Positions 31,760 through 45,047 of a DNA stretch of 64,000 bases are shown here, piece after piece (the stretch's first letter is position 1; every line of letters starts with the position of its first letter). The translations under genes were made by a program, and so were the position numbers. Source of the DNA: Myrica gale (lineage: Eukaryota; Streptophyta; Magnoliopsida; Fagales; Myricaceae); NCBI GenBank assembly GCA_963930655.1, contig OZ005618.1, forward strand, positions 5,044,001 through 5,108,000. Reading direction: 5' to 3'. The notes beneath the pieces were generated by a model. That model was not told the DNA's origin and ran no database searches. It saw only the letters and a program-made list of their open reading frames with translations.

Positions 31760-33732
31760 GGGATAAATGTCAAATTGGTCCCTGTAATATACGCGAAAAT
31801 CGTTTTGGTCTATGTGGTAAAAAAATCATAAATTTAGTCCCTATAATACCTCACTTGTTTCGTCGTTCGTCCCTAATTTTGAATTCGTTAGTTAACTTGA
31901 CGGAATGGACTCCAAATCAGCTTTATTGTCATGTCATCTCTTCGTCAGCTCAATATTATATGTCCTCAGTCGTCCCTCTTCTCTATATTAACTCCATCCT
32001 ATTAGGTTCGAAGTACCCTCTGCATTCCCTCCTTCCCTCGGCAGCCCCTTTTCCTTCTCTCTTCTTTCAACGAAGAAACTCCTCTGATCCACTCTTTGAA
32101 TTTCTTCTGTCATTAAATTATTCTTATATTGGGTGACAACAAAATTCAGTCGGTGACACAAAAGCGAATCGTCTTCGAAAAAACATGCATGCCCGTCTCT
32201 TGAGTGCTTACCAAAGACTTTTTCCATCGCACTGTTGCCAAAAAAAACCATGTCATTAACTGGGACCTGTTAAGACACGTTCATTTGAAAAAAACCACGT
32301 CAATCTCTACATATTTCTCAAAGACTTCTTCCATGGCACCGTTGCACTTATTAGAGCAATCAAAGCTCTTAAAATCACACACTTTTATGGCCTTGTTATA
32401 GAGCTGGTCGGATATAACAACATGGCTCCATGCGTAGTACATATATGTATATATATACGGGTTACATTCAAAGTTCAGCTGAGCTAAGTAATTACATTCA
32501 ATGTTCTTGCTCTGTTTATTTATTTGTTTTCTCAACAAAATAGAGTGTTAAGTAACTGGATTCAGGTTTGTGTCATGAGCACCTCAATGTGTTGGGGAGT
32601 GTCATTGTCAGCCCATTTGGTGGTTGTAATGGGTACACAATATTATGATGGTCGAGAAAATGCTCACACTGACTACCCTGTTACTGATCTATTGCAAATG
32701 ATGGGTCATGCCAGTTGGCCTTTGAAAGATAATTATGGGAAGTGTGTCATCCTTTGCCATGCTCCTCGCAAAGAATATTACAAGAAGTTCTTGTATGAAG
32801 CATTCCCTGTTGAAAGCCATTTGCACCATTTTCTACACGATAATCTGAATGTAGAAATTGTTGCTAAAATTATTGAGAACAAGTAAGATGCTGTGGATTA
32901 TCTTACGTGGACATTTATTTACAGGAGGCGTACACAAAATCCCAACTATTACAATCTTCAGGGAGTTAGTCACATACATCTTTCTGATTACCTGTCGGAG
33001 GTTGTAGAGAATACTTTGAGCGATTTGGAAGCCAATATGTGTGTCATTACATCTTTCTTATTATTACATCAGTTACACTACTATAGAGCGTTTCAACTCT
33101 TCTTTGACTTCGAAGACAAAGATGAAGGGTCTTCTGGAGATTCTGGCTTTTGCTACAGAGTATGCACTTCTTCCTATACGACTTGGGAGAGGTGCTTCTT
33201 TATGCAAGTAGATTGCTTCAGGCAATGGTTGGCTGAGCCTTGCTTTTCTTGCAATGGAAGTGAGCCAAATGGTGACACAAGGTATGCTCCATGCTTCTAC
33301 AACTTCCACACTTCACAAAGGAATTGGTGAGGAGATGCCAAGAAAACCCTTGAAAAAGTATAGAGACCGTGTTTGATTTGGTGGAGATGGAGGATGAGGA
33401 GAGGCATGAGCTACTGCAGATGTCAGACTCTCAGATGCTGGATGTGCACGGTTCTGCAATCGTTTCCCTAATGTTGATATGACTTACGAAGTCCTGGATG
33501 GCGACAAGGTGAGGGCAGGGAGGGATATGACTCTGCAAGTCACTCTGGAGCGGGATTTGGAGGGAAGGGCCGAAGTGAAATCAGTTTCGTCGAAGAAGCT
33601 AATGGAGTGGGAGGGAAGGACGAACGGCGAAACGAAAGGGGGTATTATAGGGACTAAATTTATAGTTTTCTTATCATAGGGACCAAAAATGATTTTCTCG
33701 TATATTACAGGGATCTATTTGGCATTTATCCC
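31760..33732. mobile_element. Pack-MULE-like element (Mutator-type long TIRs) carrying host gene fragments
   Basis: The element spans about 1.97 kb. Its left terminus begins GGGATAAATGTCAAATTGGT; the inverted right terminus begins GGGATAAATGCCAAATAGAT. The similarity continues for about 110 bases on each side (31760-31875 and about 33620-33732), sharing CCCTGTAATATACG and ATAAATTTAGTCCCTATAAT. Flanking 9-base stretches TTAAAAAAA and TAAAATAAA match at 7 of 9 positions, consistent with a degraded Mutator 9-bp duplication. There is no MURA-like transposase. The interior carries a decayed part of a Brr2 helicase gene (separate entry) and other sequence of unknown origin (31985-32560). Long TIRs plus a foreign gene fragment are the definition of a Pack-MULE. 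Confidence 0.85.
32566..33585 (+). pseudogene. Captured fragment of Brr2 / DExH12 (U5 snRNP 200-kDa RNA helicase)
   Basis: The first part encodes VCVMSTSMCWGVSLSAHLVV, then GTQYYDGRENAHTDYPVTDL, HAPRKEYYKKFLYEAFPVES and HHFLHDNLNVEIVAKIIENK. It meets a stop TAA at 32884-32886 where the family has glutamine, then resumes with [10 protein letters not shown] and [13 protein letters not shown]. After a deletion and frame change come [20 protein letters not shown] and [20 protein letters not shown]. Later pieces are [20 protein letters not shown], a TVFDLVEMEDEERHELLQMS stretch, and MTYEVLDGDKVRAGRDMTLQ to about 33585. These follow Brr2 order from the C-terminal helicase cassette into its Sec63 region. 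The parent protein unwinds U4/U6 during spliceosome activation; this piece lacks the ATPase core, has stops, frame shifts and internal deletions, and is not expected to function. It begins right after TTCAG, like a genomic exon edge. Confidence 0.9.
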
Positions 33733-35177
33733 TAAAATAAATATTTGATCAAAATAATTTCGGTAAAAAAATAACATAAAAAACCCACCTTAAACGTATT
33801 TTCAATTAAATAACTCCTTTACTTGTATATCATGCTCTGACATTAGGTTATTATTTAATATTTAAAGCAAATGAAAAATAAGACTTTGTGAGCTACTATC
33901 ATTCTCCATGATATCAGCTCCGGGATATTTTTAAAAATATAAATCACTCAATATATCATTTAAAGAATGATCTAAGGGCTATTTATATGTTGGGATAATA
34001 TCATAATATGCCTCCAACTATAGACCAAAATCAAGCTCACTCCCTAAGTTTAAAAACGATATGTTTCGAACATGATTAATCCTGTCATTCGTTTGATTTG
34101 ATTGTTAAATTACATGTAAAATGATCAAAATGTCTTATATTTTTTAGTTGAGTGTTTTCACAAACTCTATCATTAGGGTGAAGTGCAAAATCAAGCCTTA
34201 AACTCAGAATCTTGGCTCTGATTCCATATGAATCTCTATCTAAAGTTTAAGTTGATAAGAAGATAAATATTTTATTATTTGAATTATAACCTCTAACAAG
34301 AAATATCAAACCGAAGTTTCGATAAAATAATTGGTCTAAGTTGTTGTGTTAACTCGGAGACGAATTGTGTCGAAGTTACCAAGATTAGGGGAGCTTAGTT
34401 TGCAGGACACAAGCTCACTCTTGTGAGAATGCTGAGGCTGTTTGCTGCAGAATGTGTTTTCTTCCAAGACGGGTCCAATGATCCTCCGAAGAGTAGTAGT
34501 AGTTCTATCAAGAAAACTTCACAAACACTCCTAGACAAATGATAAACCCAAATGCTGGGATAGTATAAAAAGCCTTGCGTGCCTTAAGAATCAACGTTTG
34601 GAATTAGGACGTAACATTGGGAAGGTCAGAAAGAAAACCCGATTTGGGCGAACCCTGATAGAGGCCGGTCTACTCTTTCCCATAAGATGCAGCAGAAGAG
34701 TCTACATTGCACATTTTTTGGTATCGTCTTAGAAGATATATTTGAACTTAAAGGATATAACACTCATAGACAAATGTAAACCCAAATGCTGGGAATAAAA
34801 CTGACAAATGCAACTCACCGAAATGTCTATACGGTATACCTATGGAAGTAACCAGTTTCAAGTAATGATCTAAAGATGAAACCCATGCAATTCGAGCCTA
34901 GAAAAAAAATAAAAAAATCAATGTTTATCTGTTCTACCTGTGTCTATGTCGGCCTGCCTGCCTCTATTCACATTCTGATTGTGGTGCATGTGTTAAACTT
35001 TCTACACAACTCTTCCAATTCATCAGGAAATTCACGTAGGAGGAACAAAATGGACAGAAACAGAGAGACAGCGCAACAGCCTGTTTCTGCAAGTAAAGCC
35101 AAAATATTTGAATATATTCAAAAGCCACAGTTGACAGTACCTTCATAGTATAACTGTAACAAACATCAATGATCGCG
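33733..35177. other. Intergenic DNA between the Pack-MULE and the HINT3-like gene
   Basis: No gene was recognised. The phrase AAACCCAAATGCTGGGA occurs twice (near 34545 and 34780), which may mark a degraded repeat. The part next to 35178 should contain the HINT3-like 3' untranslated region. Confidence 0.45.
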
Positions 35178-38100
35178 TTAACTTTTAGTGAGACTAGGCC
35201 CTTGATCCTTGCTATCTTCAGTGTTGCTCGATGGTGACAGCTCTTCCCGAACGCAATTGACCAGTTCAAAAGTGTTGTGGTCCAACTTCAGTGGTCGTCT
35301 ATGTGAGCTCTGCAAAACTTCAGCATTCACATATCTCCAAATGAAGTTCGTTTTTATCCCACAATTAACAAATATAAGCAAGTATGCATACCTCAGAAGG
35401 CCACAAGCAATCACGCGCCTTGCGTGGAATTATATGAATATGAGTCTGAAATTTCAATATCATTTGTCAAAAATTAGCATAAAATTTTCAAATTCCTAGG
35501 AGTACCCTAAGAAAAGCCAAAACATTCTTGCTAAAATAGTAAAAACAATCAAACACTAATTGGGCAGCAGCTCTTGGGCTGCATTTAGTTGGGAAAAGAT
35601 CCACAGAAGTTCAACCTCTGACAGCTGATATATGGTTACAACATACAAGAAAGCACAAAATCGATAATGCTTACGTGAAAAATAACTTGGCCAGCAGCTG
35701 CACCGTTGTTAACTAAGAGGTTGAATGAATCTGCATGGAAAACTTCCAGTAAGTTTCTTAGTGCTACAATATCACTACAAACACTAATGACAGTTAACTA
35801 CTGGAGTTATAAAGTTACATTTGCAAAGCCCATGTATGGCAGTGACCCAGGATCATGTACCACTTCATTTTCAGAGACTTGGTCTATCTAAGTACGCATT
35901 GGCTTAACTCACTCCTAACCTCCCTACACAATGCCATGATAGTTGGCACAAGCTTCCCCCCCTCCCCTTCTTCCTCCAACAAAATAAAGACAGGAAAAAA
36001 CCTCAAATCTTGTTCCAAGGGAAAAAAAGTTGTATAAATGTAAGGAAGTGTTTCTCTTTTTGCATTTTATTTGATCTTTGAACATTTATGGAGATTGGCT
36101 CTCTAGTGCCTAATATTTGCCATGAACTTCAAAGAATGCACTTGGGTAGCCAACATTGTTTTAGCACAATCTCTCATCCATTGAGCTTTGTAGCATGATA
36201 ACAATGCTCGCTATGACTAGCTACTTTAGTTGCTTTATCAGAACCACAACCGAAATGGACGACCACTTTCACAAGGTTTTGTTTTCACTTATGCAATTAG
36301 TACAAGAGAAAAAAAATTGTACGAAATCTGTCCAAGGCGAATTATTATAGGTTGTCATTCAGATCATGACGTGGATTGGACACATCAACTGATACAAGCT
36401 TCCGACCATTGGAGGGGTTGGCTTGGTGGTAGAAGTTAACTACCGAGTGTTATTACTATGCCTCTCATGGGGCTTGGACTGGGCTACAATTCGACTCATC
36501 TTAAGGGAGCGCCTGCGGACCCTCCCTATCGATCCTGCTTAGCAGGCTCTCTGTGGAACTATCTAGGCTTTTCCTACAGAGTTCCCAAGCAGGTAAAGAA
36601 ACTAGCATGGTCTTGCCCAAGTAGGGGTCCAAACCCTTTGTCTCCCTCCTTTGCCCTTTTTGGACAAAAAATTATTAATACCGGCCCTAGGAGTCAAGTG
36701 CTATCTCTTCCCTTATTAGGTAAGGGCAAGGTCCAGCAGGGAAACCAACCCAATGGAGTAGGATGTATGCAACAATTATGGAAGAATATAAATAACTAAA
36801 CATCCTGAAAACATATTTCCAAATTGAATATGTACAAATACAGGCAAGGATGTAAATGCACGAACTACACCTGAGATGTGTGGATCCCCTTCCCCCAAAT
36901 TAGCTGAGAAAAAAAGGATGTAAATGCATGAACTACACCTGATGTTGAACTCAATAATTGAATCCAAACTGATGCTGATATATGCGACATTGTTTTCGTT
37001 GATTGAAAATTGAAAATGTGTCACATTGTGATCTTAATAGAGGATGCAAATTGAAAATCTATTAGTAAGAGGTGTAATAGTCAAGGTTAGTAGTTTGGGG
37101 TGCATGTTGCGAATGGCATTGCAATTTGAGAGTGCAAAGTATATAGTTTTAATTCTTATTTCCAATCACGTCGACTGTGTAACTTTGTTTTCAGTCTTCC
37201 GAAAAGGTCATAAGTTAGTCAGGCGAGTCACTTAAGGCGAAGTAACAATGTTTCTTCACTGAGGAGGGCTACCTAGGGCTTTGTTTTCTTTGTAAAGAAT
37301 CTTACGAGAATGTCAGACATCATTTGTGCTAATTCTGCCAGATTAAAAGAAGAGAGATATTCTTGTGTGCAAAACAACCCAATAGCTTTTAAACTAAATG
37401 CTCGTGTTTGTTTTGTTTATTTCAGATTTTCTTACTGAATCTGTTTCACTAGTCTGCTGCTGTACAACACTAAGCTTTTGGGTTCACCACATCACATTAG
37501 GTATTGAAGTAATTTTTGGTCTATCTTGACTGGATGCTCGTGGTAGAGGAAGAAGTGGGGGAAGACGATACCAAGCCCAGATCGCAAGGATGACAGAACT
37601 GAAGCGTGTGGTTGAGGAGTTGTTGCAGGTTGTTCAAGCGCTTGAGTGACAGGAATGTGTGGTTGCCTGGGAGAAGATACCAGATCATAAATGCAATTTA
37701 TTGGGCATATATACAATTTACTGGATTGGAGGAGAGATTAGTGAGGGCTGTTGCTTTCAGTGTAAGTGGAGTGAAGATGGAGGTTGCTGAATTTGTAGTG
37801 ATAAACATGCCGAAGATTATTTGGACAGGGAAGAAAATGGTGAATATAATTTTGCATGAAAACCAATATTCGATGCATGAAGTGTCAAGTTTGTGAAGCT
37901 AACTTTTGACGAGCATCTTTTCAATGGAGGAGCTGAATTGAGGAGCAATAGGATCATCAAGGAATGCCAAAAATCTGCATATGGGACCATATGGAAAGAA
38001 AATATGCATATAGGACCCTATAAAAAAATAGAAGCTTTGCTGGGGGCTAGATACAATGATAGATCAATATGTTGGCTCCCATTGGCTGACGAAATAAACA

Positions 38101-41100
38101 ATAAATGAGTCGTGTTTGGAGTTGGGCCATGGGCAAGTCTGTGAATTGGTAGTAAACATGATAAGCACAAACCTATAGCCACCACCAACCAATTCTAAAG
38201 AGCAACCATATTCCCACGGCCTGTCGTACTCCAAGCAAGAAAAACAGTTCATCTCACAACAAATGAAAAACACAGTTTTAATAGCAGTGAACAGTAAATA
38301 CAAACCAACTAAGAATAAAAGACTAAATACAAACCACAACCGGCAGCTTTCATTATTGCACTGCTTATAAAGGGAACTTTTGAACTCATTGCAGCTACCA
38401 CCTGCAAAATAAATTAGCTAAGAGACATGAAGAACAATTCACAGTAGGATTCCACACACGCGCACATGCAATAATTTCTCAAACACCGTCAGCTCAGTAG
38501 ATGTATAAGAGTTGACAGAGTTGACCTATCACGAGGTGAAACTCCTAAAATCAACTTCTTTCATCCTCCTTGACCAAAAATATAGTTTTTAATTACTCTA
38601 AGCAGACATGCATACATAAGTAAAGATCTCCACAAATTTTAGTGTATGGAAGGAGCTAGTACTTGCCCATGGACAATTAATGAAGACAATATATACACAA
38701 TGCAAACACTATGTATTCATATAGACATAATATGAAAAGATTGCATCTATGTCAACTTTATACATTACAAGATGAGTAACAATTGACAATTACATACATA
38801 TGGTGGAGTAACCTCTAAGGAAGAGAAATGAGACTTCGGGATAATAAGAGAATGCCTGGTAAACAAAGAAAAGATTAGATACAGTCTAGGAGGAGTAATG
38901 TCAAAAGAAAACCAAGACAATACAACTAGAGCTCTTCAAACATTTGTTAGCATAGGGATCCTTTTGGAGCCATGGTTACCAATTCCTTTTTTCTCTATTG
39001 ATAAATCACACACATGCCTACGGAATGTGGACACTTCAAAGTACTTGTCGTATGCCGATACTCATATTAAATACCTATCCTATCAGAAATGTCGGCATAC
39101 GAGCGGAGGTGTATTGAATTCAGATCCCTGAAAACAAATAGAAATTCATATTGATGGCAAAGAGATTGGTGGACACAACTCGATATGGCATGAGAACATT
39201 TGGGATAAAAATTGGATTTTCTTATGGGAAAATGGGGGCTCAATTGTACTTTTGGAAGGACATATCCTACATCCTCCATGTTGTACCTGCCCCGTTTCCA
39301 AAATCAATTGTTGTTCTTTTTTCATCACAAAGAAAGGGGGATGAAGGTAGGGCCCGCCTGCTGGAGGGGGGGGGGGGTTGTGTGTGTGTGAAGGGTTTAA
39401 ATCTAAAACACAAGATCTACTCTTTTAGAAGTTTGGAGACCTTCAAAAAAGTTGTGGATCTGTAAGTCACAAAAAGCCAAAAATAGGTGGGTTATGGGTT
39501 CATTTGTAACTTCTAATTGCAAAACTAGTTCTAGTATTGCACTTATATTAGTGATCTCTTGGTATGATCATTCAGAACCTATATATCAAAGTTATGTAAG
39601 CAAGTATTGATCACATATCGCATCCCTCTTACACTGCATCATAAATTTTCAAAGGATTGACCATTTCTGTGTCCATATTCCATAAGCCATATCCATTTAG
39701 GCGCTTCATCAAAATGCAGCCAATGACTTTTCAACCCACGATTACACTCTCCATCCATCATGTGAGGAAAAAAAGTTTCCAGTTGAGCTAAAGCTCACTG
39801 GATTTGAAAATGCATCATACAGTTACTTTTCCAGCTTATTGCTTTGGGTTTCTTAATCTACTCGCACTACATGGTTTTTATACAGAAAAGAAGAAGGCTC
39901 TTAAGATTGAGAGTAGGCAAATTTAAGAAGGAAAAGGCAAGTTCAGCACAAGTTATGCTGCAGCAAGAAGCAAGGATATGTGGATGCAAGATACCCCAAT
40001 CGGCAATCCAAGAGAATCACAAGAGGCATCAAGATACAAATAATGGCATCGAAGCTTTCCAAAAACACAAAAACCATTCACTGAAGTCCACGGTAGAATA
40101 TATATAACAGAGTGTCTCCCAAGCACCTTGTTTCGTCAATATCAGCTAAATATCACAGATCATATTTCCCATTAGGATTGTGCAGCTACTGACATTTTGG
40201 ATATCAATTATCCAGTAATGTCAGAGATATTAACACTATGAAACTTCTCTTCGCTGACCATTAAAATAACAACCTTATAGACCCTCTGAAACTTGTCAAT
40301 TGAACATTGTAAACTCTTTGTTGAATGAGTGGTAACTATGGTATCTACTGACAGTAATCTAACTCAAAATCAACACTTAGCATCCTTCACAAAGTAGACA
40401 TCTTTCAATGAAGCTTGGGGTAAACACGAAAGAGATGCAAAACAGAGTGAAACCAGATGTTGAATTGTTGGCAACCTTTAAAGCCAGTGAGAAGCCCTTG
40501 CAGATAGTATACAATAGAAGAATGAAACTAAAAACTTGCGAAGTATAAAATGAGGCAGTCACATGGAATGAATCCAAGCAACAAAAACCCCTAGATGTCA
40601 TTTCGAGATAAATTAAAGAAGAGGATCCAAGAGAATGCACACAGTTCTTGAACAGGGGCAAATTAGTCATCTATTTGCAGTTCTTCATGTCTAAGAACAA
40701 CCTATCAGTAATAAGATCATGTTTAGACCAAAAATTCCTACATCACAAATTTTATTGGAGCAGTTTTTTGAACACTTCTGTTCTAGTTACACAGGTGTTT
40801 CTGCATGCAACTGTCCATAGATCTCCACACCTCAAGTTTATTTGTCTTATTGATTAAATCAACAATTGCACTCTGGGTACTTACCCAACATAAAAAAAAT
40901 TGCACTCTGTGAATTGGTGGTAATCCTTGCTGAACATTGGATTTCACCCTCAACCAAATAGAAATTCATGCAAAAGATGTGGCATATATTGGACAGAAGC
41001 AGTATAGTCTATAACTAGGGTCAAGCGATAATCAAATGGATTTAATTACAACTATCATTGCTTAAATTAAAAAAAATCATAGAAAACCTTCTACAAGATA

Positions 41101-42622
41101 TCTGCAGTGACATTTAAAAGCAATTGTTAAACTCCAATGAAGAGAAGGCATAACTGTGAGCACAGTCGACGGAGAATATTTAGATATCTACTTTCTAATT
41201 GCTGCAGTAATGGAATTAAAAGAAAAAAAGTCAAACTCTACAAGCAACATCACTTGAGAGTTAGTTCGTACTTAGAAGGAAGTCTAAATCAATTCAAGTA
41301 TGGGTTTGTAAAGATGAGATTGTCAAACCGCATGAAATCCTAAAGATTGAGCAGAATGAATCACACTTGTGGCAATAACATAATTCTTAATTGCAACTTG
41401 TATGTATGTTACCTTACCCATGAGTCAGTGGATTTCTATCCAATATACAAAGGCACGCATCATCTTCAAAGAGCTGAGAGAATCAAAATCACTAGAGTGA
41501 GAAAAAGCACTCTGATTTGCAAATGGATTTTCACAACATAACATCAAATAAGGACATTCACATTAGGCATAGATTAGCACTTCAAAAGAACATACAAGGG
41601 ATACACAAGAGCATGCTTTTTCCATTTCTGCAGAGAAATGTGGAATCAAAAGCAAGTCTCACTACTTACCCAAAAAAAAAAGCAAGTCTCACACCTTGAT
41701 TCACAAGCAAAACTTTAAAACTCCATAGTAATAACACTTAGCTTGTTGCCAGCAAATAATAATCATTTCCTTATTTTCTTTTGGGTCTGGATACCAGTAG
41801 AATAATTTCATAATGGAGAGAGAATAATTTAAATTCTTGTACACGGATAAACAAGAAAGTGGCAGATTTATCTACACAATTTAAGAAGTAGAATTTGGCA
41901 GTCGTCTAATGATTTCCCCGTTGCCACTTGGACTCTCGACATCTATAAGTTCCTATACACATTCTACACCATAACACGTTGGTATTCCCTCCTGTGCTTA
42001 AAATTTTCAACAGGCAATGAATGTCGTTAAAGTTAGGAAACAAAAGTGCACGCCAAGCAATTCAATAGCGCCTCCAAGCCAAAAAGGTAATATCTAGTCT
42101 CGGACCACGCAATTTCACAAATATGAAAAATAGCAACTTCCGAATCTCGATGACCAGGATTGCAAGAATTTCTGCGCATGCAGCATTTTCTACACGCTCT
42201 GTTTGTTAACCGGGACAAAGTTGAAGGAAAATCATACACGTTCGCATATACACTCTCCTAAGATTTGAAATATCAAATTATATACTAAACTTAGATTCCT
42301 TCAAGCTTTCCAAACTCCATGTATAGTTTACTATCCCTGAATTCTTATAAGCAGCCAAACGAAAGTGATCAAAGAACAACACAAGTTGAAGAAAGAAACA
42401 ATACCAAAGTACCTTCAGAGCAGGTAATTCGCCTCGTATAATCTTGCAAAAGACACAGTCTTTTCGCTGATCTTCTTTCTCAGAATCATGTGTCACGTCC
42501 GAACCAGAAGCGCAATCCGAACACGAAACGCCTGAAAATCGCGTCGGAATCCGGCCCCGAGCCTGATTCAAATCGGCTGGGCGGAGATGGGAACAGAGAA
42601 TGGCAAGCCTCCGTGCCTCCAT
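35178..42622 (-). CDS. HINT3: HIT-family protein, HINT3-type adenylylsulfatase / nucleotide hydrolase
   Basis: Seven minus-strand exons with matching phases: 42413-42622, 41418-41473, 38798-38855, 38341-38401, 35675-35730, 35392-35445 and 35178-35309. Together they make 627 nt, 208 aa. The HIT fold binds purine nucleotides and hydrolyses phosphoramidate or sulfate-linked AMP; plant HINT3 is described as cleaving adenylyl sulfate to AMP and sulfate. Motifs in order: DCVFCKIIRGELPALK near residues 55-70; LFEDDACLCILDRNPLTHG; HSLIIPKSHFSSLE; FNLLVNNGAAAGQVIFH; and the catalytic HIT triad in HTHIHIIPR, split by the intron between 35445 and 35675. The tail after WPSE (RRPLKLDHNTFELVNCVREE) is typical of plant HINT3-like proteins. 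The ATG giving MEARRLAIL was chosen; the ~50 residues before the HIT domain may be a targeting peptide. Two introns exceed 2.5 kb. No damage was seen. Confidence 0.92.
35731..38340 (-). other. Large HINT3-like intron (2.6 kb)
   Basis: The intron lies between the LLVNNGAAAG exon and the VVAAMSSKV exon. It contains a GC-richer block (about 36350-36760) and a plus-strand stretch (37540-38108) with two consecutive open frames in different phases and no known domain, possibly relics of inserted mobile DNA. No intron-nested gene can be supported. Confidence 0.45.
38856..41417 (-). other. Large HINT3-like intron (2.56 kb)
   Basis: The intron lies between the LFEDDACLCILD exon and the SLIIPKSHF exon. 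It contains a 12-base G run at 39366-39377 and otherwise AT-rich DNA. No coding or mobile element was identified. Confidence 0.45.
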
Positions 42623-43487
42623 TTTAATCAAAATCGAACCTTTTGAATAAATGAGCGGCTATGGCTCTGTCATGGTTCTTATGTTCCCGAGGGAGTGAGC
42701 TTTTGAGGTGAGATTCTGGAAAGGCCAACCGGTGGTTTTTTGTCAGTTTCTCTACTAGTTAATCAATGCACCGATGGTGTTATGGAGGCGAGGGGGGTAG
42801 ACGTCTGAAGTGGCGCTGTGGTGCGGACTGTGGAGACAGTGGCAGTGGCCGTTGGTTACTTCTGTTTTATCCACAATGAGATTTGATGCTTAAGAGAAAG
42901 TTTCGGTCTGTTGATCAGCTCACGGTTTTGTTGGCTTACTAAAAGCAAATCAGTTCCGTCCGTTTCTCCATCTCATTCTTTGTGCCTCTGATTTTAAATC
43001 TATATTAATTTTTGAAATTTATTTTTATTAAAATTAGTGAAAAAGTGACAACAGCTCTTATTTTAAATCTAATTTAAAAATTCTAAATATATTCATTTAA
43101 ATTTATTTTTATTAGGAATTTGCGAAAAGATAAGAAGAGATAACTGATAAGAGTTTTTGATATAAAAGATATTAGAATTTATAAAAAAAAATGTGAAGAG
43201 AGATGAAACTAACCTTATAATGTTGAATACTTATAATTAAGCTTATTGGTTTGATGAAACTATGAGGGTTTTAAAGCTAATTCTAAGGTGCTTTATTCGA
43301 TTATGAATCATAATATCTACTCAAAGCAGCTAATCAAAATGAAAAAAGAAAAAAAAAAGTATACAAAGACATGATCAAAAGCTACTAAAAGTTCCTCAAT
43401 CCAAGAAGAAGAACAAACATCTCATTAATTTGAGAGAATGTATCTTTATGGGTGGAACATGTACATCATACTAGACAAAAAACAAAA
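42623..43487. other. HINT3-like 5' flank and spacer to the ankyrin array
   Basis: The stretch near 42.65-42.9 kb is GC-richer and should hold the HINT3-like promoter (minus strand). The rest is AT-rich, with no gene. Confidence 0.45.
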
Positions 43488-44998
43488 TTAAATCCATCGC
43501 TTCATCTTCTTATTGAAGATTCCTGGCCCATAAGTTGGCATGGTCATGTCCACGAGGGGAAATTGCATTAATACAAAAAGAGTGACTAGAAGACTGGCTA
43601 AACAAATTATAGGAAGAACAATAGATGACTTTCCGCGAAGCATTAGTAAAAGAGCAGTAGAAAATGTGACGATCATAGTTGCAATTGAGAAAAAGAGAGC
43701 AAATAGGCCTATTTTCATTTTCTTGGGCAACGACATGAGAAAATCGTCCTCTACATAACGCAATGTTAAGATTTCCAGAAACATCAATACCGAAGTTAAA
43801 GAAGAGGACAATGATAGGGAGTCGAATATCATAAAAAGTATAAGCAACTTTTTGTTTAGGAACACTGACAAGCTTGTGTTTTGGTCGTTGCTACCTGGAA
43901 CAGCTGCAATAAATATAATGGTAACTATTATAGCACTTGCGACTGTACAGGAACTTGCCGTATTCTTCATCCATTCCTCCCCTTTTTTTCTCAAGTCCTC
44001 ATGGTTCTTTGTAAACAATTGTCTTGGAGTCAAACCATCTTTGTTTTTAGCTTTTTGAAACATGGATGGACAAGGCCAGCTCTCCACTTCCTGCAAAAAG
44101 AAAAACTACCAAAATATTTCCAATATTAGAACTACCTAGTGGGCAATATTTTTGGTAAATGAATATTGTCGCCACTGGAAATAAGAGTTTTGAATGATTT
44201 AAAGAAAGTATTCGAAGGAAAAGAAAAGGAATTTGAATTCATTATATTCAATCCAATAACGCCCTCTAAAATAAAATTGTTTTTCAATAGTTTCTCACCT
44301 AGAATTTCTGCTGCCTTTAGAATGTAATAAACCCATCTAGAAAAAAAAAATCAACCAACGTCCATCATATCAATTTAGGGTTCCTAGATTTCCTTCACAA
44401 TTTGTACTCCTAGTTAGATGTGAGTTTGAATATCCTCTTCCCTGCCTATATAAATCTATACATATAAGGTCAATCGACCATATATGCAGTAAATATAGAG
44501 CGTATAACCAAAATATGATATATGATAGACGTAAAGTAATAGAGCTAACCTTAAACCACTGAAGTTCTCTTTGCATTTGTAAAGCTGCATCTGGAATGTG
44601 TTGAATCGGAGTGGAAGCTGTAAACATCCCAACCATGTGTAATATAGTGTTGAGATTTTTGTCAAACCTAGATAGTGCAGATTTCCAATGTAACTCATTG
44701 ATCATGATGTTAAATTTTTTTGCTTGACGACGTCGGACAACTTGCATTAATATGGTTCTTCTTGTTTCATGAACGACTAACAGAAGGTCTGGATTTACTT
44801 TCAGTATCTCGCAAATAAACTCAATGTTTCCTCCGTCAACAGCACAGACATCTCTTGATCATTCAAAATCACTATCGGTTTGCACATGCGGGACAGAAGT
44901 TCACGCGATTGGACATGGACCAACTTCATTTCAGGTATTTCCTTGAATCCTTTTTCAACATCAAACATTAATGTCAATATGCACTTGATCAAATAAAT

Positions 44999-45047
<49 letters not shown>

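Noticed and set aside
36420-36760. Possible SINE in the HINT3-like intron (GGCTTGGTGGTAGAAG)
   Set aside because: It is only loosely A-box-like. No convincing B box, tail or flanking duplication.
37606-38108. Two consecutive plus-strand frames inside the HINT3-like intron
   Set aside because: They are in different phases, one starts at a non-ATG codon, and no protein family was recognised.
43540-44129. Plus-strand frames opposite the ankyrin/PGG exons (also at 50088 and 56218)
   Set aside because: They are antisense shadows of hydrophobic PGG exons and recur only because the genes are duplicated.
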